From: Rhabdobacter roseus | Lineage (GTDB): Bacteria; Bacteroidota; Bacteroidia; Cytophagales; Spirosomataceae | DNA length: 64,000 bases | Assembly (NCBI RefSeq): GCF_014202275.1 | Contig: NZ_JACHGF010000014.1 | Span: 1 to 64,000 of the forward strand | Reading direction: 5' to 3' | Position numbers and translations under genes: made by a program | Shown here: piece by piece, positions 24,809 to 33,996 of the stretch | Layout: each line of letters opens with the position of its first letter | Position numbering within the stretch: position 1 is the first letter of the stretch | The notes under the pieces: generated by a model | What the model was told of the DNA's origin: nothing | Databases searched by the model: none | Seen by the model: the letters and a program-made list of their open reading frames with translations, nothing else

Positions 24809-25036
24809 TTATATGCACGTGACTTCTAAGAAGTGTACCCGTGGATCGCGCCGGTCGGGTGGGTGAATGACATAGAGTTTTCGTTCACCATTTTCTTCCG
24901 TGATGTAATAGGGCACCCAAAGGCGCTCCCGGATGAAAATGGGGACGTTGCGGCGTTTCCACCGCTCACCCCGCGCATCGAGTCGGCTAAAGACTTCCCG
25001 CGCGGAGACAATGTTGTCTTCGAGGCTTGCTTCCAT
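24809..25036 (-). CDS. small reversed cargo protein
   Basis: 75 aa with a charged helical start and a strand-rich C-terminus containing Arg/Tyr-rich segments (ERLWVPYYITEENGERKLY). No domain recognised. It lies between the tail block and the Dam-like methylase, opposite to both, and ends just before a terminator. Likely a lysogenically expressed accessory gene; possibly regulatory, but no evidence. Confidence 0.5.
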   Translation of the reverse strand: MEASLEDNIVSAREVFSRLDARGERWKRRNVPIFIRERLWVPYYITEENGERKLYVIHPPDRRDPRVHFLEVTCI

Positions 25037-25165
25037 GATTTACTTACCTGTTGTTGACCCGGTGGCGCATCCGGGAGAATGTGTACTGTCCGAAATGTAC
25101 GGATTATTGTCCTTTGGCGGGCTGGAAATGCGTCAAATTTTTGCCGCCTCATTCATTTACTAGCC

Positions 25166-25975
25166 ATGAAAACGAAACCAGTCAAGCGCGAAATGCGCAC
25201 GCCCATCAGCTACTACGGGGGTAAGCAGCGCATGGTACCCGCCATCCTGCCCAAGATCCCCAAGCACCACACCTACGTCGAGCCCTTCTTTGGGGGCGGA
25301 GCCGTATTCTGGGCCAAGCCACCTTCCCAGGCCGAAGTGGTCAACGACATCAACCACCGGCTCGTCACCTTCTACAAGGTACTTAAGTACGATTTCGAGG
25401 ATCTGGCCAGCCGGGTCGACGAGACGTTTCACAGCCGGGCCCAGCACCGGGAATCCGACGAGCTGTACCTCTCGCAGCAGGAGGAAATCACCCAGCCGGT
25501 GGCCTGTGCCTGGAGCGTGTGGGTGCAGACCAACATGAGCTTCGGGACGATGATCGGCGGGGGCTTCGGATACGACCGGGGCGGGAAGTGCGCCCTGAAG
25601 ATCGCCAACAAAAAGGCCGCGCTGACGTCGGCCTTCCAGGACCGGCTCCGGCGCGTGACCATCGAGTGCTATGACGTGCTGAAGGTAATCCGGGCCTACG
25701 ACGCGCCGGATGCTTTTTTCTACCTGGATCCACCCTACGTCACCTCCAACCAGGGCCATTACGGCGGCTACACGATGGACGACTTCCGGGCGCTGCTGGA
25801 TGCCTGCGCGACCATGCAGGGGACTTCCCTGCTGAGCAGCTACCCGGAAGAGATCCTGATGGAGTACCGCGACCGGTACGGCTGGAAGAGCGAAGACCAC
25901 GTGAAGGCGCTCTGCGTGGATGGCCGCCGGAAGGAGGCCAAAACGAAAACCGAGTGCCTGACCTGGAACTACTAG
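25166..25975 (+). CDS. Dam-family DNA adenine-N6 methyltransferase
   Basis: 269 aa from ATG 25166; a 29-residue in-frame extension to 25079 does not resemble the family and overlaps upstream regulatory sequence. Motif I is FFGGG (residues 41-45, SAM binding); motif IV DPPY near 188 is the catalytic motif of alpha-type adenine methylases, followed by a YGGY segment. No restriction endonuclease is adjacent, so it is an orphan, probably protecting phage DNA or altering its regulation. A badly damaged relative lies in the host flank at 56138-56636. Confidence 0.9.
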   Translation: MKTKPVKREMRTPISYYGGKQRMVPAILPKIPKHHTYVEPFFGGGAVFWAKPPSQAEVVNDINHRLVTFYKVLKYDFEDLASRVDETFHSRAQHRESDELYLSQQEEITQPVACAWSVWVQTNMSFGTMIGGGFGYDRGGKCALKIANKKAALTSAFQDRLRRVTIECYDVLKVIRAYDAPDAFFYLDPPYVTSNQGHYGGYTMDDFRALLDACATMQGTSLLSSYPEEILMEYRDRYGWKSEDHVKALCVDGRRKEAKTKTECLTWNY

Positions 25976-25986
25976 CCCCACCCTTT

Positions 25987-26012
25987 AACCCCGCCCTGAG
26001 CGGGGCTTTTTG
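25987..26012 (+). terminator. terminator after the methylase
   Basis: CCCCGC (25989-25994) pairs with GCGGGG (26000-26005) followed by CTTTTTG. The late promoter P3 starts 2 nt later. Confidence 0.8.
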
Positions 26013-26013
26013 T

Positions 26014-26048
26014 GTCCTTTCCTGCCGCCTGGAAGCCTGCCAACTTCG
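26014..26048 (+). promoter_or_regulatory. phage late promoter P3 (GTCCTTT-N24-TTCG)
   Basis: GTCCTTT at 26014-26020 and TTCG at 26045-26048. The first 13 nt (GTCCTTTCCTGCC) are identical to P5. It directly follows a terminator and precedes the tail-completion and tape-measure operon, with TTCG 28 nt before the ATG at 26077. Confidence 0.7.
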
Positions 26049-26076
26049 CTAGTGAACCACATCATTAGCTACGATT

Positions 26077-26703
26077 ATGGCCGATTTCGAGGATAGCCCC
26101 ATCCTACACAAACTTCTGCAAGATTTCACCAAGCGCGTCGAGCGCGGCCTGCAAGACGCCGTGCGGCGCGAGGGCGTGGTGCTTACCGGCGAGCTGCTGC
26201 ACTCCATCCGGGCGGGCAGCGTAACCCAGGGCAAGGGCTGGATCAGCGCCCATATCTACTACTCGGATCTGCTCCGGATCAAGGATATGAAGGTACTTAA
26301 CTACAGTACCATCCCGCCCCTTGGTCCGCTGGCGCGCTGGGTGGAGCAGGTCGGTACCGGGCGCTTTGCCTACGTGCCGGGCTACCCCGCGGGCGTGCGG
26401 CCCGCTACCGAGATCGAGACGATCTACCGCATTGCGGCCGGGATCCAGCACCACCTGCGGGCCACCCCCAACGTGCAGCGCGGCTACCGGGGTATCTACA
26501 ACGAAACGCTCAAGTACAATCTGATCCCGCAGTTTTACGAGGACATGCGCGCGGCCGCCAACGTGTGGGCCGCCCAGCAGTTTCGGGACGCCTTCGGCTT
26601 CGAGACGACCATTAACCTGCCGACCGAAAACGTGAACGCCAGCCGGATCCAGGCGGCCTGGAATGCCCGTACCACCAAAGTAGCCCGCCAGTACGCCTCA
26701 TGA
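26077..26703 (+). CDS. probable tail completion protein before tape measure
   Basis: 208 aa, helical at both ends with a central loop (ARWVEQVGTGRFAYVPGYP). Shape and place just before the tape measure resemble HK97 gp10-like or minor tail proteins, but similarity is not decisive. It overlaps the tape-measure start by 4 nt, so the two are co-translated. First gene of the P3 operon. Confidence 0.55.
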   Translation: MADFEDSPILHKLLQDFTKRVERGLQDAVRREGVVLTGELLHSIRAGSVTQGKGWISAHIYYSDLLRIKDMKVLNYSTIPPLGPLARWVEQVGTGRFAYVPGYPAGVRPATEIETIYRIAAGIQHHLRATPNVQRGYRGIYNETLKYNLIPQFYEDMRAAANVWAAQQFRDAFGFETTINLPTENVNASRIQAAWNARTTKVARQYAS

Positions 26704-29700
26704 TCGGAGACGTGCTCACCCTGGAGATGCGTGGCGAGGCCGTGCAGCTCCAGAAGACCCTCGATGGCCTGAACAAGGAAGCGAAGGATCTGCGGAAGAC
26801 GATCGCCGAGATCGAAAAAAACGGCGGGAAGGGCTCGGAGGAGTGGCAGAAGTACAAGAACCAGCTGAAAGAAACCCAGCAGGAAGCCCAGAAGCTGGCC
26901 AAGGAGCTCAAGACCATGGATGTGTCGAAGATGACCATGCGTCAGCTGGAGCAGCACGCCAAGGACCTGGCCAAGGAGCTGAAAAATGCCGACCGCAGCT
27001 CGCAGGATTTTGCCAAAAATGCCAAGCGCCTGGGCGAAGTAGAGAAGGAGCTGGGCAAGGCCAAAAAGCAGGCGGCCGACCTGAAAAACGAGGGCGAGGG
27101 CCTGGGTAAGCCGGGCTTGTGGAGCAAGATCAGTACGGGTGCCAAGAGCGTGGGTACGGCCTTCCAGGGCTTCCTGGCTCTACAAGTTGTACAGTGGCTC
27201 TTCAACGTGGGAAAAGCGGTGTTTGACACCACGGCCAAGTTTGAGGGCTACGAAAAATCACTGGCGGCCACCTACCAGGCCACCATGAAAAAAGAGGAAG
27301 CCGAAAAGGCGGCGGCGGCCAGCATGAAAGCACTGGCCCAAATAGCCAAAGATACCCCGCTGACCCTGGACGAAGTGACCAAGGGGTATGTGTCCCTGGC
27401 TACCCGGGGTTTAAGACCGGGCGAAGAGCAAATGAAGCGCCTGATCGATGTATCGACCAAATCGCGACTTCCCTTAGATCAATTGGGCGAGGCCATCAAG
27501 GACATCAATAACAATGAACGCTGGTCAGAATTTGGGATCAAGGTCAAGACCTCCGGGGATAAAATTAGCACGACGGTTAATGGGGTAACCCAATCCTTTG
27601 AGCGGTCTGAGCAGGGGGCAATGGATATGGTCGTGGCGCTGGGTAGCGTACCGGGGACCTTCCAGTTTGCGGGCCAGGCGATGGATTCCCTGGGGGGGAA
27701 ATCCTCCAACGTAGAAGATGCCATGGGCGCTTTGATGCGGACCATCGGTACGCGCCTGGCCCCCATTTTCATGGCTTTACTAAGCGCTATTGAAACGGGC
27801 ATAAACTGGCTGGGCGAGCTAATCGATGCCAGCGATCCGGTAACGAAAGTATTTGAGGATATCTATGAGGCGGTAGGGGATGTGGTCTCGTCCTTCATGC
27901 ACTTCATTTCCTCCATCATCCCTGACTTCATCAAGGGCGGGGTGTCCCTGGACAGCGTCATGAAGTACGTGGCCATCGCTTTTAGAGCAGTCCTGACCCC
28001 TACGCATGTGGCCATAGGAGCACTGCGGCTTTTGTACGATGCTATGGCCGGAGTCGTCGAAGGAGCGAAGGGATTGTATAAGGCTTTTACCGGCGATCTG
28101 GCCGGGGCTGCGGAGTCTTTCGCCAAATCCAAATCCAATTTTGCGAGTATCGGTACCCACGCGACGGATACTTTTGAGAAGATAAAAAAAGGATGGACCG
28201 AAGCGTTTGTCGACCAGCCTCAGAAAGATAGTACCAAGGCTGCTTTGGCCGCAGAAACCGCCGAAGAGAAGCGGCAACGGCTTATTCTGGACGCCCAGCG
28301 AAAGGCCCAGGATGCCCGTGAAGAAGCCGAAAAAAAGGCGGCTGGTAAGCGGGAAAAATCCCAGCAGAAGACCCTGGAGCTCATTGCTCAGCTGGAAGGG
28401 GAGCACGACCAGCAGGTAGCCAAAAACAGCCTGGAAACCGAGGAAGCGAAGATCCAGGAGAAAAAGCGCAAGCGCCTGAAGGAGGTGGACGACTCCCTGG
28501 CCGACGAAAAAACGAAGGAGAAAGCCCGGGCGCTCATCATCCGGAACGCCGACGCGGAGCTGCACCAGGTGCGCGAAAAAGACAACAAGAAGGCCCTGGA
28601 GCTCATGGCCCAGCTGGAGGCGGAGCACGACCAGAAGGTGGCCGACAACAGCCTGGAGATCGAAGAGAGCAAGATCCGGGAAAAACAGCGTAAGCGTACG
28701 AAGGAAATCCAAGACTCGCGCGCCGACGAAGCCGTGAAGGCGCAGGCCATCGAGGCCATCAACCGCACGGCCGAAGCGGACCTGGAGAAGGTGCGGCTGG
28801 AGTTCCGGCAGAAGCGGCAGAAAGCCGACGACGAAGCGGCGCAGAAGCGGCTCGAAGCCGAAAACGTGATCCGGGAGCAGGAGCGCCGGGCCGAAGCGGC
28901 GGTGTACGATTTCCGGGAAATGCAGGCCCGGGGCAACGCCACCAAGCTGGCCGCGATCCGGAAGGAGCGGCTGGATACGGAGTTGCGGCTTACCCAGGAG
29001 AAGCTCGCCGCCGAAATGCTGGCCGAGCAGGCCAAGGCTACCCGGGACATCGCCGACGCCGAGCTGCTGGCGCGCACGCTGAACGCCATCGACGACCGCT
29101 ACCAGCAGGAATCCTTGCTGGCCACGGCGCAGGCGGCGGAGAAAAAGAAGGCCATCGATAAGGACCTGCACGAGCAGAAGCAGGCCAACCGGCAGGCCTA
29201 CTCCAACATGTTCTCGGCGCTGCTACGCGGTGACGTCGACGGCTTCGTGTCGGCCGCCCAGAGCAAGGTGCAGCACCACAAGGCGGCCTGGCAGGAGAAG
29301 CTCAGCGCCGACATGGGCAGCTACCAGATGGGGGCCGACATGGCTCAGCAGGCCGTGAACTTCCTGAACGACCTGGCCCAGCGCCGGGCCGAGCGGGCCA
29401 TTGCCCTGGCCAACCAGGAGCGGGACGAGAAGGTGGTCATCCTTCAGAACGAGCTCTCGGTCACCGAATCGCTGATCAGCAGCCACTCGCAGTACGTGAC
29501 CGACCTGAAAACCGCCGAGAAGGATCGCCTGGCTGAGCTCCAGCGCGTGCTGACCAGCGAAACCGCCAGCGAGGAAGAGAAGCGCGACGCCATGAAGCGC
29601 TACTACTCCGAGCAGCTCCAGCAGATGAAGGAGGCCGAAGAGCAGAAGATCGCCGACCTGCAACGGATGGCCAACCTGGCTAAGACTGAAGACGAGAAGG

Positions 29701-30896
29701 CGGCCATCGAGGCCAAGATCGCGATGGCCAAGGAGGAGAGCGCGGAGAAGATCCGGCTGGCCGAAGAAGAGCTGGAGGCTAAGAAGGCCACCATCGATGA
29801 GCTGAGCGAGTTCACCACCGAGACCACCGAAGCGGCGCTGACCGAAGCCAAAACCGCCAGCGAGAAGCAGGTGACCATGGCCGAAGACGAAGCGGTGAAA
29901 AAGGCCTCGATGAAGGAAGAGTTGGAAGAGCTCATCGCGGCCGAGAACCGGAAAGCCCGGGCTACGGAAGCGGCTGAGAAGAAAAAAGCCTGGGAGGCCC
30001 AAAAGAAGGCGGATATCGCCACGGCGCTCATCACCGGCGCGCTGGCGATCCTGAAGGCACTGGCGAATTTTTTCCCACTCAACATCGTTCTGGCGGCGGT
30101 GGCGGGGGTAACCACGGCCATCCAGATTAACAAGATCAAGAACCAACCTATGCCGTCATTCGACCACGGTGGATTCGTGGCGCAGGGGGGCAAGCACGGT
30201 AGCCAGTACGGTGACGGGGGGATTGCGCTTATAGACCGGGCCAGCGGCCGGGAGGTGGGCGAGATGGAGGGTGACGAAGCGATTATAAGTGCCAAGCAGA
30301 CGGCCGCGAACTGGCCGCTGATCCAGCGGATGTTTCAGAATGCCCGCACACCGGGCAAAGCGGCCGCGCCGGTGGCCGACCTAGCGGGAGCGCCCCCTAT
30401 GGCCTTCCGGGACGGTGGGCGCTTCGAGAGCCCGTACTTCGAGCGGGGTATGTACCTCTTTGGCGGGAAAAAGAAAAAGGCGGAAGCGGCCGCCCGCGAG
30501 GCCGAGCAGGAGGCCGCCAAGGCCCAGGCCGACGCCGACGCGGCCATGGGGGATCTGGACTTCGACGGCAGCGCCTACGGGGGCGTGGATGGCGGCGGGG
30601 CCGGGATCACCGGCGACACCGGGGCCGCCCAGGCTGCCCACGAAGCCGCCCAGCGGCAGGGTGAAAAGCAGCTGGAGCTGCTGCAAGGAATCCTGGAAGA
30701 AACCGAGGCCAACGGAAGTACCCTCACGGAGCTGGTGCAGGCCGTGAAGGCCGTGAAAGGAGCGGTAGACAGCGTGCAGAGCGCCGTGCAGGAGAACGTC
30801 AGCGCCACCCGGGGCGTGGAAGGAGCCGTGAACGCGGCCAACACCCACGGGCGCTTCTCGGAGCTTATCGGGGCCATCAGCAGCCTGGGTGGCTAG
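26700..30896 (+). CDS. phage tail tape measure protein
   Basis: 1398 aa: a long coiled-coil N-terminus rich in Lys/Glu, a hydrophobic membrane-like segment around residues 345-400, an extended Ala/Glu/Lys coiled-coil body, a second hydrophobic stretch around 1110-1145 (LAILKALANFFPLNIVL), and a Gly-rich C-terminus. Two near-identical ~74-residue units occur in tandem near residues 560-705. Tape measures set tail length; at about 0.15 nm per residue this one predicts a tail of roughly 210 nm. Confidence 0.85.
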   Translation: MIGDVLTLEMRGEAVQLQKTLDGLNKEAKDLRKTIAEIEKNGGKGSEEWQKYKNQLKETQQEAQKLAKELKTMDVSKMTMRQLEQHAKDLAKELKNADRSSQDFAKNAKRLGEVEKELGKAKKQAADLKNEGEGLGKPGLWSKISTGAKSVGTAFQGFLALQVVQWLFNVGKAVFDTTAKFEGYEKSLAATYQATMKKEEAEKAAAASMKALAQIAKDTPLTLDEVTKGYVSLATRGLRPGEEQMKRLIDVSTKSRLPLDQLGEAIKDINNNERWSEFGIKVKTSGDKISTTVNGVTQSFERSEQGAMDMVVALGSVPGTFQFAGQAMDSLGGKSSNVEDAMGALMRTIGTRLAPIFMALLSAIETGINWLGELIDASDPVTKVFEDIYEAVGDVVSSFMHFISSIIPDFIKGGVSLDSVMKYVAIAFRAVLTPTHVAIGALRLLYDAMAGVVEGAKGLYKAFTGDLAGAAESFAKSKSNFASIGTHATDTFEKIKKGWTEAFVDQPQKDSTKAALAAETAEEKRQRLILDAQRKAQDAREEAEKKAAGKREKSQQKTLELIAQLEGEHDQQVAKNSLETEEAKIQEKKRKRLKEVDDSLADEKTKEKARALIIRNADAELHQVREKDNKKALELMAQLEAEHDQKVADNSLEIEESKIREKQRKRTKEIQDSRADEAVKAQAIEAINRTAEADLEKVRLEFRQKRQKADDEAAQKRLEAENVIREQERRAEAAVYDFREMQARGNATKLAAIRKERLDTELRLTQEKLAAEMLAEQAKATRDIADAELLARTLNAIDDRYQQESLLATAQAAEKKKAIDKDLHEQKQANRQAYSNMFSALLRGDVDGFVSAAQSKVQHHKAAWQEKLSADMGSYQMGADMAQQAVNFLNDLAQRRAERAIALANQERDEKVVILQNELSVTESLISSHSQYVTDLKTAEKDRLAELQRVLTSETASEEEKRDAMKRYYSEQLQQMKEAEEQKIADLQRMANLAKTEDEKAAIEAKIAMAKEESAEKIRLAEEELEAKKATIDELSEFTTETTEAALTEAKTASEKQVTMAEDEAVKKASMKEELEELIAAENRKARATEAAEKKKAWEAQKKADIATALITGALAILKALANFFPLNIVLAAVAGVTTAIQINKIKNQPMPSFDHGGFVAQGGKHGSQYGDGGIALIDRASGREVGEMEGDEAIISAKQTAANWPLIQRMFQNARTPGKAAAPVADLAGAPPMAFRDGGRFESPYFERGMYLFGGKKKKAEAAAREAEQEAAKAQADADAAMGDLDFDGSAYGGVDGGGAGITGDTGAAQAAHEAAQRQGEKQLELLQGILEETEANGSTLTELVQAVKAVKGAVDSVQSAVQENVSATRGVEGAVNAANTHGRFSELIGAISSLGG

Positions 30897-30960
30897 CGAG
30901 TGGTTGTAAGAAATTCAGGATTTTTTCGTATACTTAGACGCTTTTTCACTCAACTATCCA

Positions 30961-31449
30961 ATGACCAAAAAAATCGCAATTGCCCTACCACTCTATCTGA
31001 AGAAGTTTTTTCTGTACGAGTACCAAGGCTACCAGGTGGAGCGCCCTAATGGCTCCCTGGATGAGATCCACGTGGACAAGACCAGCGAGCTGGGCAAGCT
31101 GATCCACCTGGTGAGCCGCCCGATCCCCTTCACCCAGGCGGCCCATAAGCCGACCGGCGCGGGGGTACTGTCGATCCGCTACTACGTGCGGGAGAAGATC
31201 TACGAAGTGCCGGTGGAGAAGCTACCCCTGCTGGCGTACCAGATGGAGGAGATCTTCCGGCGCACGCTCATCTGTGAGGTGCGGGGGGTACACGACGTGG
31301 TGGGTGGCGACTACGGCCCCTACGTGGCCCGGGTACTGGAGCGCCGGGGCATTGTGCGCGACGTGGACCTGGACTACCAGACGGCCCGCAAGATTTACCG
31401 CGACCACCTGGAAAAAAATAAAAAAAAACAGGCAAAAATATTTGCCTAA
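30961..31449 (+). CDS. 162-aa protein after tape measure
   Basis: Mixed alpha/beta, ending with a basic helix (YQTARKIYRDHLEKNKKKQ) and a Lys run encoded by an A-rich tract. No domain recognised. It is followed within 4 nt by three 20-bp tandem repeats, then a terminator and late promoter P4. The basic C-terminus would suit a DNA-binding protein, and binding to the adjacent repeats is a possible but untested link. Confidence 0.55.
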   Translation: MTKKIAIALPLYLKKFFLYEYQGYQVERPNGSLDEIHVDKTSELGKLIHLVSRPIPFTQAAHKPTGAGVLSIRYYVREKIYEVPVEKLPLLAYQMEEIFRRTLICEVRGVHDVVGGDYGPYVARVLERRGIVRDVDLDYQTARKIYRDHLEKNKKKQAKIFA

Positions 31450-31452
31450 AAA

Positions 31453-31512
31453 GTAACGGATTTGCGCAGTTTGTAACGGATTTGCGCAGTTTGTAACGGA
31501 TTTGCGTAGTTG
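31453..31512 (+). repeat. three tandem 20-bp repeats
   Basis: GTAACGGATTTGCGCAGTTT at 31453-31472, repeated at 31473-31492 and, with two changes, at 31493-31512. Pitch is two DNA turns, so one face of the helix is presented three times. Non-coding, between the 162-aa gene and the terminator. Confidence 0.8.
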
Positions 31513-31520
31513 GTATTTTG

Positions 31521-31567
31521 ACGAAAACGGCCCCGGCGTATAACCGTGGCCGTTTTCGCTTTTTTTT
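31521..31567 (+). terminator. terminator before P4
   Basis: CGAAAACGGCC (31522-31532) pairs with GGCCGTTTTCG (31548-31558), followed by eight T. Strong intrinsic terminator directly after the tandem repeats. Confidence 0.85.
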
Positions 31568-31591
31568 GGGGCGGGAAATACCCCATTTCCC

Positions 31592-31626
31592 GTCCTTTCA
31601 AATGGGCCTCTGGCCCCCTACATTCG
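31592..31626 (+). promoter_or_regulatory. phage late promoter P4 (GTCCTTT-N24-TTCG)
   Basis: GTCCTTT at 31592-31598 and TTCG at 31623-31626, preceded by ATTTCCC as at P1. The ATG of the next gene lies only 4 nt beyond TTCG, so if this is a -7 box the mRNA would be leaderless or nearly so. Confidence 0.65.
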
Positions 31627-31630
31627 GGCC

Positions 31631-32170
31631 ATGTTAGGCCAACTCCACACCCTTGCTCCTACCTCCCGGCCCAACCCCGGTTTTCTGACCCACGTGTACC
31701 TGATCCCCGCGGATGGCGTAGCCTACGTGCTACCGCCTACCGCGGGGCTGGTGCTGCCGGAGCGGGGCGTGGGGATCGTACCGGGCGCGCTAATCACGCA
31801 GCTGAAGCCCCGGGCGCTGACGGCCACGCTCACCGAGGGACAACAGCAGGGAGCCGATGGCCCCTCCTACCTGGTGGAGATCACGGTACCCTTTGCCAGC
31901 GACTACCTGCCCCTGGCGGCCTGGGTGCAGCAGCACGCCCGGCGGCGCTTCGTGGTGGTGCTGCGCGACACGCTGGGCAACGCCTACCTGGTAGGTACCC
32001 GCGAGAACGGCGCGCGCCTGGCCTGGGGCCGCCAGATCCAGAGCCGCCACGCCCAGAGCCTGGTACTGCGGGCGGTAAGCCTGCACCCGATGGCCACGCT
32101 GGCCAGCGTGGATCCGGAGGTACTCTTTCCGAACCGGGACTGGGACTACAGTTTTGACTTATCTTTCTAA
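31631..32170 (+). CDS. 179-aa structural protein, start uncertain
   Basis: Strand-rich with a Pro-rich start (LAPTSRPNPGFLTHVYLIP) and several short beta segments. No recognised family. ATG 31631 lies almost on the promoter P4 box, which implies a leaderless transcript or a wrong start; no other good ATG is near. Followed at 12 nt by the 603-aa fiber gene. Possible baseplate or tail-tip protein. Confidence 0.5.
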   Translation: MLGQLHTLAPTSRPNPGFLTHVYLIPADGVAYVLPPTAGLVLPERGVGIVPGALITQLKPRALTATLTEGQQQGADGPSYLVEITVPFASDYLPLAAWVQQHARRRFVVVLRDTLGNAYLVGTRENGARLAWGRQIQSRHAQSLVLRAVSLHPMATLASVDPEVLFPNRDWDYSFDLSF

Positions 32171-32182
32171 TATATCCACACC

Positions 32183-33994
32183 ATGCCTTGGAATCCGAAT
32201 ACCACATTGATCAACGGCCTAGTTGATTCGAACATTAGGAGCTCACCGCCGGAAGCCCCCATGGTGAACACGGCGGAAACGGTTCGTGAGTTTCTGAAGC
32301 TGTACTGGAACACCATCAGCACCCAGGTGGGTGCTGCGATCAACTTCGTGGACCTGACGGACTCGCAGCTGCGGGCCTTGTTCACGCAGGCCATCAACGC
32401 CGCCAGCCAGGCTCAGCTCTCAGCCCTGGCCGCGGCGGCTATCGCCCTGGGCCAAAGTACCGGCCGCCCTGCCGTGCGCCCCACCCTGCTGCTGGATTTC
32501 GTGAACAGCCGGGCCGTGGACCCCAGGCTGGTATGTACCCGCAGCAGCATCGCTACCTACTACGATGCCAAGGGGGTACTACGCACGGCCGTGGCCAATC
32601 AGCCGCGTTTAGACCACGACCCGGTGACGGGAAAGTGCCTGGGCCTACTGGCAGAAGAAAGCCGCACGAACCTGTTTTCGTACAGCAATACCTACACGGA
32701 CGCCAGCTGGACGAAATCCAACTTAGCCCTGGAAGCGGCTTCGACCCTGGGGCCCGATGGCCTCATGAGCGCCACCAAGATGACCATTACCGCGAATGGT
32801 AGCAACCCTTTCTTCAACAAGTCGGTTTCCAGCACCAGTGGTACGGCTTATACCCGCTACATCATCGCCAAGGCAGGCACCAACAATACGGTGATTTTTG
32901 AGGTCACTTCCGCTTCCTGGGGCGGGAGCAGTTTTACGACTCGGTTTAATTTGGAGACGGGCGTGATTTCGGGCACCACCGCCAATGCGTTTATGCGGCA
33001 CCTAGGCAATGGCTGGTATATCTGTGGGCGGACGGACACGGCGGCTACAACCACCGTGGGGAACACGATTTATGTCGGCACGGTCTATGGTCCGGCCACG
33101 GAAGCGGGCACTTTTGTTTATGTGTGGGGGAGCCAATTCGAGGCGGGTACCTCCCGATCCTCTTTCATACCTACGATGGCCGGGGCAGTCACTCGCGCGG
33201 CTGATCAGTATAGTATCACGGGTACTGATTTCAGCAGCTGGTACAATGCCGAAGAATGGAGCATGTATTCTGAATTTAGCTACTCATCCGTACCTGTCAC
33301 GGGTGGCGGACCTGTTAGCCACAGTGTGTACAGTTTTACCATTGCAGACGGTACTGCCTACATTAGCGGGGGGCGTCGTTTTTCGGGCACGATGTTGCTA
33401 GCCGGAACGGGCTATACCACCACCCAGGAAGCGGGATCCATCAATGTGATGGGCCAAATCCATAGGGCCATCCAGCACTATAAGGCGGGTAGCACAGGAG
33501 GTGGAATCAATGGAGAGGGTGTTGCCGACGCTAACAATACGGCCAACTTCACACCGAATCGGCTCTTGTTATGGCGGCACACGGGTGCCACCACTATATT
33601 AGGCTTAGGGCATATTCGTTGCCTGGCCTACTACCCCAAGCGCCTTTCCAACCCTGAAGGCCTGGCGCTCACTGCCCAGGTGAACTTGGTGGGAAAAGAG
33701 GCCGAAAAGGCCCCCACCGTGGGTGATCTGGGCTCAGCAGCCTTTGCGAGCATCGAGGGGCTGCTGATGCGGGCCAACCGCCAGGAATTTACGCCGGAAG
33801 GTACCGGGGCCAGTCGTACGGTCACCATCCGGCGGCCCTATGACTTCACCTTTGCCCTGGTAGACGCCACCGGCGCGACGGTGACGGCTCAGCCCCCGGC
33901 GAGCTGCACCAGGGATACCGACTACTCCCTGACCTTTAACGCTCCGGCGGGCCGGATTTTGACCTATTCAATCACTCCTCTATTTACGAGCTAA
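32183..33994 (+). CDS. tail fiber protein with carbohydrate-binding-like domain
   Basis: 603 aa. A short N-terminal region is followed by an Ala-rich helical segment (QAQLSALAAAAIAL), then the phage-fiber block YDPVTGKCLGLLAEESRTNL and a large LamG/jelly-roll-like beta region containing SWTKSNLALEAAST, typical of carbohydrate-binding fiber modules. The last ~75 residues form a separate beta domain that also appears as the stand-alone gene at 36961. Likely receptor-recognition fiber. Confidence 0.75.
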   Translation: MPWNPNTTLINGLVDSNIRSSPPEAPMVNTAETVREFLKLYWNTISTQVGAAINFVDLTDSQLRALFTQAINAASQAQLSALAAAAIALGQSTGRPAVRPTLLLDFVNSRAVDPRLVCTRSSIATYYDAKGVLRTAVANQPRLDHDPVTGKCLGLLAEESRTNLFSYSNTYTDASWTKSNLALEAASTLGPDGLMSATKMTITANGSNPFFNKSVSSTSGTAYTRYIIAKAGTNNTVIFEVTSASWGGSSFTTRFNLETGVISGTTANAFMRHLGNGWYICGRTDTAATTTVGNTIYVGTVYGPATEAGTFVYVWGSQFEAGTSRSSFIPTMAGAVTRAADQYSITGTDFSSWYNAEEWSMYSEFSYSSVPVTGGGPVSHSVYSFTIADGTAYISGGRRFSGTMLLAGTGYTTTQEAGSINVMGQIHRAIQHYKAGSTGGGINGEGVADANNTANFTPNRLLLWRHTGATTILGLGHIRCLAYYPKRLSNPEGLALTAQVNLVGKEAEKAPTVGDLGSAAFASIEGLLMRANRQEFTPEGTGASRTVTIRRPYDFTFALVDATGATVTAQPPASCTRDTDYSLTFNAPAGRILTYSITPLFTS

Positions 33995-33996
33995 TA

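Noticed and set aside
25079-25165. 29-codon extension of the methylase
   Set aside because: Does not resemble the family N-terminus; ATG 25166 starts just before the conserved PISYYGGK segment.
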